64,000 bases of DNA, from contig JACEVL010000431.1 in the NCBI GenBank assembly GCA_020284085.1, positions 452,001 through 516,000 of the forward strand, read 5' to 3'. Below are positions 55,690-64,000 of the stretch, piece after piece. The DNA comes from Aporrectodea caliginosa. Lineage: Eukaryota; Annelida; Clitellata; Crassiclitellata; Lumbricidae. Made by a program: the position numbers and the translations under genes. Every line of letters starts with the position of its first letter. Position 1 is the first letter of the stretch. The notes under the pieces are model-generated. The model had not been told where the DNA came from. It saw only the letters and a list, made by a program, of their open reading frames with translations, and ran no database searches.

Positions 55690-56072
55690 ATTGTATTGCA
55701 TTGTATTGTATCGTATTGTATTTGGAAATTTGTAAAGCGCCTGCTTCAGTGTATGCTATTCAGAAGGGCTCTCAGTGTGAGACCCCAAGGCAATAAAATG
55801 TCTTCAGGCGGCGAATGTTTATGGAAGAGACCCCAGTCTGTATCTTAGGGCGAATGAAGGAGGGAATTAAACTCAACAAATAGAGGCCCACAATAGCGAC
55901 AGCTCGATGTTGGGCATAGCGGCCCTTGCCTGGGGGACAAAGAAATCAAGACGATCTGCATAACGGAGGGGACGAAGGGAGACAGCCGAGGTGGGTTTAC
56001 GCATTAGATCACAGAGATTCCTCTGAACTTTATAAATAGCCAAATACAATACAATACAATACAATACAACAC
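55690..56072. mobile_element. Short element(s) with inverted (GTATT)n ends
   Basis: The left end GTATTGTATTTGG-ATTTGTAAAG and the inverse of the right end GTATTGTATTTGG-ATTTATAAAG match, enclosing about 330 bp. It may be a TIR element or two retroposons tail to tail. The right end forms the break point of the gypsy element. Confidence 0.6.
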
Positions 56073-56074
56073 CT

Positions 56075-59000
56075 GGAACTCGAACTCTGCCAATCGTTCT
56101 AACCAGCGGCTCTGCTGGCCAATGGGCTCTGGAGTTCGCTGGAGCCACTGTAACGCGGCGTAATCTGTTCTCAACGTGAACGGGCGCCCCAGCAAGTACT
56201 GGCGGTACAGCTTTGTGAAATATACTATAGCGAGCAACTCCTTGCGAGTAACGCAGTAGTTCCGCTCCGCCGTAGATAGCAAGCGACTTCCATAGGCAAT
56301 TACTCGTTCCTCGCCATCAGTCTTCTGGGATAATACGGCCCCTATGCCAACGTCACAGGCATCACAATCCAGGACGTAGGTGCCCTCATCCTTAGGCAAA
56401 GCTAGGACAGGTGTGGTCGTCAGAGCGCGCTTTAGAAGTTCGAACACTTCCTGGCAGGCATCATCCCACACAAATGCTCTACCCTTTTTCGTCAGTGCGA
56501 ACAGAGGAGCAGCCAATACCGAAAAATTACGAATGAACCTCCGGTAATACGAGCATAGCCCAAGAAAAGAGCGCACATCCCTCAGTCGTCGCGGGACCGG
56601 CCACTCCAAAACTTCGCGGATCTTGGTCTGATCCACTGCAACCCCGTCTTGAGTCACTACGTGGCCCAAGAAACAAACGGCCCTACGCATCAAGCGGCAC
56701 TTACTTGGTTTCAACTTTAAATTGGCCGTTCTCAACCGCTCGAACACCTTACCCAGCCTCTGCAAATGCTGTTCAGGCGTATTCCCGAAAATAATTACAT
56801 CATCGAGGTAGACTAGGCACACATCGAAATTAAGCCCCGAAAGGACAATGTCCATCAACCGTGGGAAGGTTGCTGGCGCATTGCAGAGCCCGAAGGGCAT
56901 CACCTTCCATCGATAGATGCCTCGACGCGTAACGAACGCGGTCTTATCCGCATCCCTAGGATCCATAGCCACCTGGTGGTATCCGCTCCTTAAATCCAGC
57001 GTACTGAACCATCCTCCCCCGGAGAGAGCATCTAAACATTCGTCAATTCTAGGGAGCGGGTATGAATCCTTCCTCGTCCTCTCATTTAATTGCCTGTAAT
57101 CTATGCAAAAGCGGAGGGTCCCATCCTTCTTACGAGCCAAGACCACGTTAGCCGCCCACTCGCTAACAGCGGGTTCAATCGTCCCAGCGGCCAACATACT
57201 ATCCAGCTGTTCGTCTATGGCAGCCCTATGGGGAAGCGGTTGGCGCCGTAGAGGCTGTCTAACAGGACCTGCATCTCCCGTATCAATCCGATGAGTGGCC
57301 ACGTTTGTCCGGCCGAGATCACCTTCCCTTACCGTGAAAACATCACTGAATTCAGTCAACAGTTCCCGCAATTGGTCTCGGGTCTCGGGTGTCACCTCCT
57401 CGGGGATATCGGCCAACAACATCTTACAAGGGGCCGCCTCACCAACCGGCTCCTCGCCCTTATCACGGGTCTCTCGACACTCAACTTCGACCGGGTGCAA
57501 CCCTCCCAACAACTGGTCCTTAGCCAACCTTACAGGATCCTCGGTCAAGTTTACTACACGGACCTGGGTCGTTCCGGCGTTATCGCCTACTACGACCCGT
57601 GCAAGATGGACCCCCGGACTGATTTCCTTGGCATCTGTCAACCAGGCCGGCGCTACCGGAGACAAATCCCCGTACAGGGTCTTTACAGGGACGTCGAATT
57701 GACACTTAGGCGAGACTACAACTTCCTCAGCCACAATTACCCGTCGGCACCACCCGGCTCCATTACCTCTTACCAGGGAAATACGTTTCCGACCAATGAA
57801 CAAGGCCCCGGTCCCAAAACCTAGGCGGCGTTCCCATCGGTGTTCCCTCAACCAATCCATACCCAGCATGGGGTCAGTTATCTGATCGGACACCAAAAAT
57901 GCACTAGAGATCTCAAACCCACTCCGAATTTTAATGGGGACCCTTATCTCACACAAAACCCGTATATCGGACCCGTTCGCAGCCATCAAGTACCGGTTAC
58001 AGGGACGAATCTCTAACCCCTGGACAGTACAGGAAGGTATGAGGCTCACCTCCGATCCAGTGTCAACCAGGCAGAGTTGAGAGCGTCCATTGATCGTCCC
58101 CCGGACGTAGACAGCGTTGTAGGTTGCACGGTTGGGTACCCTTGGATGGGTCGTGTGATTGGCGGCCACCGGCTCCGTCGGCGTCGAATCTTGGGTTTCT
58201 GTCTCGGTCGCATCCGGGCGATGACGGGCCCGGCGTGACTGGCGGCAGTTGCGGGCGAAGTGGCCTGGTTGGCCACAGTTGAAGCAATTCATCTCCCGCC
58301 TCGGTCTTTCTTGGTTGTCGGCGTTGGCGTTTCCCGGGCGACTCTCTCGGCCCGGTCCACGGTTGCGGTCTCCAGGGCGAACGTCTCGGTCCGGCCCAGC
58401 ATCAGCCGGAGGCGTACGACCTCGCAGCTCCCGGAACTGTCGGTCGAACTTGCCTTCGAGCTCCCGTTGCCATCGGCGTTGCTCTTCCTTCTGGATGGTC
58501 AGGAACCGATCCAACTGCACCTGGATCTGATCGCTCACATCGGTCTCTCGAGTGCCACGCACCCGGTTGGGCGGTCTTCCGCGGTCATCAGGTTCCGACG
58601 GTCTCCGACGGTCGTCCTGGCCCATTGTGCTTTGGTAAGCCTCCAGACGTAGCGCCGTCCGGTAGGCTTCGTCCAGCGACTTGGGTTCTCGCTCGCGAAT
58701 CTTGAGCGAGAGCTCCCGATCCCTCATCGCCTCCAGGAACGCGTCTTTGGCTATGATCTCCGTGGTTTCGTTGGCAGGAACCGGATAGGCAAGTACCACC
58801 AACCGACGAATTTCATGAAGGAGGTCGGATAGGCTTTCCCCGGCGCGCTGGCGGCGGTAGTAGAGTTGCGTCCGGAAGGTCTCGGCTTGGCCTTCCGTCC
58901 CGTAGCGTTGATGTAGCCGCTCCACCAACTGAGTGACGGCTCTCTCCAGGGAGCAGCGAAGAAAAATCGACTTTGTCCGAAGCGGTCCACCGGTTGTGCC

Positions 59001-59349
59001 TCGCACACACCTCGAACTGAGACAGGAATGATTCCAGTGACCCTGTCCCATCGAAACGCCCGGGTTTCATCTGCATCGGCCGGTTTTTCAGCAGGCCGCC
59101 GACGCCCTCAAGCAGCCCCGGAAGAATCCTTGACTCGTCCTTCACATCCCGGCTAAAAGGTTCCTTGGATTTCCTTCCGTCGATCGGCTCCATCGGCTTC
59201 CGCTCCTCGAAGCCAAACTCGTCTGGCAGGCTGTTCCGGTCCGGCTTGATCTCCATCGGTGGCCTTCTCTCGGCGGGAGTAGAGCTTACAGGCTGCAGGA
59301 CATCAAAGTCGACCAGCGGGTAGACGCGTGTGTCGCCCTCGTCTCTCAT
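56075..59349 (-). pseudogene. gypsy gag-pol, frameshifted and truncated
   Basis: The gag frame starts at 59,349 (MRDEGDTRVYPLVDF) and contains GRFDGTGSLESFLSQFEVCA; near 58,970 it shifts into the long frame (LVERLHQRYGTEGQAETFR). The long frame has a zinc knuckle CFNCGQPGHFARNC (58,290-58,250), protease VDTGSEVSLI (about 58,070), reverse transcriptase with YLDDVIIF (about 56,810), and RNase H DCDACDVGIGAVLSQ (about 56,380) and RKELLAIVYF. Gag and pol share one frame. It ends at the EFEFQ codons. The shift and missing integrase show it is not autonomous. Confidence 0.88.
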
Positions 59350-59377
59350 CGGTAATCAGCGTTCTGAAATCGTCTGA

Positions 59378-59398
59378 CACCCCACTTCTGGTGTACCA
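59378..59398 (-). other. Possible tRNA primer-binding site of the gypsy element
   Basis: TGGTACACCAGAAGTGGGG on the minus strand directly follows a CCCCACA end of the LTR and starts with TGG, as expected for pairing with a tRNA 3' CCA end. It resembles the tRNA-Leu-type site TGGTGTCAGAAGTGGG of many gypsy elements. Confidence 0.45.
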
Positions 59399-59754
59399 CT
59401 GTGGGGAACTTGGCCGTCGGGCGGCTTCCGGTAAATCTCTCTTTAGTCACCAGGATAGCGTCTTCGGAATCTTCCCTCTTCTGTGCTCGTCCGCTGAACT
59501 CGGCCTTTCCCGTCGGGCAAAGGACTTAATGGTGCCACCGACGATGCCTAACACTAGATTAACTTGGAAGACGACAGCAACTCGGATCAACACAGCAGAT
59601 TGTATTATTATTCACGTCAACTTCGAAGATCAACAGCTTAAAACACTACGACTTAGAACTGAGAACAACGAACAACTACTGAAGCACTCTCGAACACTAA
59701 CTGACTTCTTCTAAACTCTGAACATTAACTGACCTACTACACGCAACAGGCGTC

Positions 59755-59995
59755 TCTATTTATAGGTTCATGATCGGACAATTGTCCCTAAGCAAATGTC
59801 CTTATACAAATGTCCGTTTGCAAATGTCCGTTGCTAAGACAAATGTCCGTTTGCAAATGTTCGTTGCTAAGACAAATGTCCGTTTGCAAATGTCCGTTGC
59901 TAAGACAAATGTCCGTATGCAAATGTCCGTATGCAGATGTCCGTTTGCAAATGTCCGTTTGCAAATGTTCGTTGCTAAGACAAATGTCCGTCCAA
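59755..59995 (-). promoter_or_regulatory. LTR promoter with GGACATTTG array
   Basis: TATAAATAG (minus, about 59,757-59,765) is preceded by a dozen GGACATTTG-type units (59,780-59,995), spaced by CAAAC, CATAC or TCTTAGCAAC. The array sits where U3 enhancers lie. Confidence 0.6.
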
Positions 59996-62722
59996 ACGAT
60001 TTCTATAACTGTATGTCGGCTCACCACCTTCTACCCGTCATAACTAGGCCTACCAGAATCACCACGCAATCATCTACATTAATCGATAATATATTTACAA
60101 ATGCATGGTCAAAAATAGTGGACTCAACGATTATTGCTTCTGAAATCTCAGATCATTTACCCGTATTAGCACGCTTTGATCTTGAAACACCTAAGTATGA
60201 GAGTTCAACCTATAATAACTATAGAATTATTAATGATGAAAGGAAGGAGGCCTTTGGTAATTCCCTCTCTGGTCTTGACTGGTCCCTAGTTCTGGATGCC
60301 TGCGCAAATGGGGATGCGAATAAGGCTTACGACTTGTTCATGTTTAAATACAAAAGTGTTTATGATGAGGCTTTTCCACCATCACCTTTAAAGAAGAATA
60401 AAAAATTTATATACAAGCATCCCTGGATGACCCGTGGACTACTTAAATCAAGTAAGAAAAAATCTCAACTATATCTAAAATACTTAAAAAACCCGAACCC
60501 TACAAACAAAACTAGATTTATTACGTACAGAAATAAGTTTAAGATGATTCGGATTAATGCGGAAAGAAATTATTATGCAACCGAATTCTGTAAACATACT
60601 AATAATCTTAAAAAGACATGGAGCCTTATTCGCTCCATAGTCAAAATGGGGGATCAGGAAAGCAAGATTGAGTCACTTAAAGTCAAAGGAATTAAGACCG
60701 ACATTCCAGAGGTCATGGCTAATAAATTCAACAATTATTTCACCAGTATTGCTCATTCTCTTGCTGGAAACATACCTAATTCCCAATCTAGCTACACAAA
60801 GTATTTACAGCCCCTCGCCCCAATTCGTTTGCACTTAGCTTAACTTCTTCGGAAGAAATATTGAATCTGAGCCATTCATTTCATCCAACCCATAGTAGTG
60901 GAATTGACGATATAGATACATGCATTGCATCTGCATTTGTAGATAAAGTAGCTCCTCTGTTGGCTGAAATGATTAACTGCTCTTTTACCACTGGTATAGT
61001 GCCCCAGGCCATAAAAATAGCAAAAGTTGTTCCTATTTATAAAAAAGGTGAAAGAGATGATGTAACAAATTATAGGCCTATTTCTATTCTCCCCTATTTC
61101 TCTAAATTTTACGAAAAGTTAATGTATAATCGCCTTTATAATTTTGTTGAAAAATCAGGTATAATATTCCAAACACAACATGGCTTTCAACCTGGGCATT
61201 CCCCTTTTATGTCCCTCCTGAGTATGCAGGACAAAATTTCGAATGCTATTGAAAATAACGAATACTCAATAGGTATCTTTTTCGATTTAGCTAAAGCCTT
61301 TGATACCGTAAATCATAAAATTCTCCTTAAAAAACTAGAAAATTATGGAATACGAGGCGAGCAACTTAAATGGTTTATTAGTTACTTTGAAAATCGTCAA
61401 CAGTGCGTCTGTTGCAATGGTGCATTTTCGGACTTAAGAGCAATTGACTATGGAGTGCCACAGGGATCTAACCTCGGCCCTCTACTCTTTCTCATTTATA
61501 TAAACGACCTCCCCAATGTATCACCAATCATGTTTTTTATTTTATTTGCAGATGACACCAACGTTTTTTACTCTCACCGTTCTTTACAAACCCTTACTCA
61601 GGTCATAAATTCAGAGCTTACTCTAGTGGCGGATTGGTTTTCTGCTAATAAACTAACCCTTAACCTAGATAAAACAAACTTCATACTGTTCAAATTCCAT
61701 AAGAAAATAGGTGCCTCGGATGACTCGTTAAGATTATCCATCAATGGCATTCCTATTACCAGAGTCACCTCTACTAAATTTTTAGGTGTTCACGTGGACC
61801 AACATTTGACCTGGAAAGAACATATAAAAACTATTTCTGACAAAATTGCTAAAAACATTGGTATTCTAACTCGAACTGCATACTTGTTGCCCTCCTACAT
61901 ACGCCTAAAATTATATTACTCGTTGGTTTACCCCTATCTTACTTATTGCAATATGGTATGGGCATCCACTTATGACTCTAGACTACGGAGATTAATTCTA
62001 TTGCAAAAACGTGCAGTTCGTATCATTATGGGAGTTCCAAGGTGCCTTCATTCTGGACCACTATTTACTAACTTGAAGCTACTTAAACTAGAGCAGATTC
62101 GAACATTACAAATTGGCCTATTTATGTACCGTTATGAACATGGTTTACTTCCAGCATGTTTTAAGGGATTTTTTCATCTAGGATCCGATGTTCATACTCA
62201 CTACACCAGAAACTTTAACTCTTATCGCCCCATATATGCACACACCAATACTCGCTTATTTCCATAAAATCTGTTGGCTCCACAGCCTGGAACATGCTTC
62301 CCTCTCACATACGTTGTGCCCCGCACCTACGAAACTTTAAAAAAATGCTGCATGCCTTCCTGATTAATGGAAATTAGCTTTAACCTACCCTGCCGGATAT
62401 TCTTTTTCACTGTTAGTTAAGGTTTTCGTTTTTTCTTTATTTTCATACTGTTTTGAATTGTGTTTATCATGTACTGTGTACTATGTACTATACTGTTTGC
62501 ATTACTGTATGAAACTTGATGTTGCACTGTTTGTCAAGGATTTAGCTATCACTAATTCAAATTTCTGAAATGTTGTTTTAGGTGTCCTTAGTTAGCGGGA
62601 TCTTGATCCTTTTTGGGACTCCTCTTGCGGCCAATCCTGATATTTTGTGTTAAATGTTATGTGATTTTTATTTGACATGGCTTCAATAAAAGAGTTTTGA
62701 TTGATTTGATTGATTGATTGAT
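59996..62722 (+). mobile_element. CR1/jockey-like LINE, 5' truncated
   Basis: The first open part (to 60,843) has the end of the endonuclease (LPVITRPTRITTQSSTLIDN, ASEISDHLPVL) and the connecting region (HPWMTRGLLKSSKKK). The second (60,861-62,267) has the reverse transcriptase: KIAKVVPIYKKGERDDVTN, YRPISILPYFSKFYEKLM, FFDLAKAFDTVNHKILL, GVPQGSNLGPLLFLIYINDL and FADDTNVFYS. Frameshifts lie near 60,820 and 62,265; the true C-terminus reads STAWNMLPSHIR beyond it. The 3' UTR ends CAATAAAAGAGTTTTGATT with a (GATT)n tail. Confidence 0.9.
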
Positions 62723-62892
62723 TATATAATTAGTCGCACAAGAGTGCAACTTTAACGTATATTAAAATATTAAATTGTATTTATTTGAAATTTAATTAAA
62801 ATAATAGTCAGGGCGCAGTAAGATGCTCTTCTACATGTTAAACTTTGGCTTGCAGCTAATGGAACTATGATGCTGCGCGCACACAAAGGTCA

Positions 62893-63690
62893 GGCTGGTG
62901 CGCGTCCCTGTCAATCAAATTTAGCAGACCCAAGTGTGAGCCAATGAGCGCAGGCGTACGTCCCTGTCAATCAAATTTGGCAGGTCCGAGTGTGAGCCAA
63001 TGAGCGCAGTCGTACGTCCCTGTAAATCAAATTTAGCCGTCTTGTAGCGCAGAGCTGCATACAATAGACCTTGAAACAAAAGCTCAGCAGGCGGTGTACC
63101 AGGTTGGGCCACAGAAACAATAGCCCGGCTGGTTGGACAGATAATAGAATGACCCCTAGAACAAAGACCCAGCAGGCCGTGAGCTGGGTTGGGCCCAGAA
63201 ACAATAGACCGGCTGGTGGGGGCAGACAATAGGAGGCGGCACTTAGAACAAAGACCCTGCAGGCCGTGAGCCGAGTTGGGCCCAGAAAGAAAAAGACAAT
63301 AGGCTAGCCCAGGACAGGAAACAAAGGACTGTTCGGTAGCCCAGAACGGTAGCCCAGAATCGAAAACAAAGGACTGGCTGGTGACTCAGAACCGGAAACA
63401 AAGGACTGGCTGGCGGCTGAGAACCGGCAACAATGGACTGGCTGGTGACTCAGACCCGGAAACAATGGACTGGCTCAGAACCGGAAACAAAGGACTGGCT
63501 GGTAACCGGAAACAAAGGACTGGTTTGTAACCTAGGAACAAAGGACTGGCTTGTAGCCTAGGAACAAAGGACTGGCTGGTAGCCTAGAACAATAGGAGGC
63601 GGAGCTTAGAACAATAGGAGGCGGAGCTTAGAACAATAGGGGGCGTGGCTTACAACAATAAGAGGCGTGGCTTACAACAATAGGTGGGCG
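62893..63690 (+). repeat. Nested minisatellites
   Basis: Four arrays follow each other: three 64-bp units with CCAATGAGCGCA (62,893-63,043); two to three units of about 100 bp with CAGCAGGC-GTGAGC-GGTTGGGCC (to 63,290); about eight 30-bp units with AACAAAGGACTGGCTGG (to 63,590); and about five 21-bp units AACAATAGGAGGCGGAGCTT (to 63,690). Confidence 0.85.
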
Positions 63691-63774
63691 TGGCTGAAAT
63701 GGTGCCTGCAGTATACACACTACTTATAAGTACATGTATTCTTTGAACTTCAACATAAGCTTTATACTTAAATT

Positions 63775-64000
63775 AGAGCTGTACCGATTACACGGCCATA
63801 CGCGTAATCGGGCCGATTATTAGAACAATCGGTATAATCGGGTATCGGCAGAAATAATCGGTTAATCGGTGCCGATGTCAAAATTGTGTTAAAATTTAAT
63901 AATTTCACTTGAATTATTGCATATTCCAAGTTTTTCATCGATTTTCATCCATCGTTTTACGTCCATTATTATTAACGCATTGAAACATATCGCTAACAAT
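63775..64000. mobile_element. Start of an element with AATCGG subrepeats
   Basis: ACCGATTACACGG, AATCGGGCCGATTATT, CAATCGGTATAATCGGG and AATCGGTTAATCGGTGCCG follow closely. The pattern looks like a transposon end; the rest lies beyond the window. Confidence 0.4.

Larger units (their letters stand above)
56073..59992 (-). mobile_element. Truncated Ty3/gypsy LTR retrotransposon
   Basis: On the minus strand it has a 5' LTR (about 59,400-59,992), a primer-binding-like site, gag and pol up to RNase H. Integrase and 3' LTR are missing: the frame runs into the (GTATT)n repeat at 56,072. Upstream the LTR abuts the LINE at 59,995. Confidence 0.88.

Noticed and set aside
57291..57824. Plus-strand ORFs of 135-177 codons inside the gypsy pol region
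   Set aside because: They are antisense shadows of the long pol frame and show no domain.
59770..60000. Met-Ser-Val/Thr-Asn-Val-Arg repeat peptide at the start of the LINE ORF
   Set aside because: It is the translation of the GGACATTTG array; the LINE sequence begins only at about 59,996.

Overview
This is animal genomic DNA with spliced genes, long introns and a heavy load of mixed retroelements and DNA transposons. The repeat types and abundant short TAGGCCTA-like motifs suggest a marine invertebrate, possibly an echinoderm or related deuterostome; that is a weak guess. All recognisable host coding sequence is on the minus strand and belongs to one family, the ABCA (ABCA3-like) full-length ABC lipid transporters.

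Three related ABCA 5' ends lie head to tail. Gene A (55,304 to 10,230, minus) can be rebuilt end to end: 20 coding exons with agreeing splice phases, from a 44-bp start exon to the TGA stop, about 1,716 residues. It has two membrane domains, two extracellular domains and two nucleotide-binding domains (NBDs). Two defects stand out. A 4.9-kb internal tandem duplication repeats exons 12 and 13, and exon 18 (NBD2) carries a one-base-type frameshift. Gene B (7,699 to 4,798) is only a 5' stub: its start exon is split by a solo LTR and has lost its splice donor, while its second exon is intact. Gene C (2,363 to the left edge) has three good exons and runs out of the window. The three 5' modules share a promoter-like block with two perfect TGACGTCA sites 73-74 bp apart; B and C also have a TATA box, which A lacks.

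The introns and the 56-64 kb flank are full of mobile DNA: LINEs of at least two lineages (RTE-like at 43.1-45.4 kb; CR1/jockey-like at 60.0-62.7 kb, 33.5-34.7 kb and elsewhere), a truncated Ty3/gypsy element (56.07-59.99 kb), a solo LTR, a piggyBac-type TTAA element, hAT-type fragments, a 2.7-kb transposon with 8-bp target duplications and an unfamiliar degraded transposase, and a 1.6-kb foldback element carrying nuclear-receptor-like direct repeats.

The most unusual pattern is a set of elements at about 15.3, 32.5, 34.9, 38.3 and 52.1 kb. Their two ends are inverted arrays of a short degenerate subrepeat, different in each element, around unrelated cores. Several subrepeats share a GACA-N-TT core, and one element carries a fragment that looks like a MULE transposase. 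They may form a common structural class.

All exon limits come from reading splice sites, phase and family motifs by eye; no search or alignment was run.
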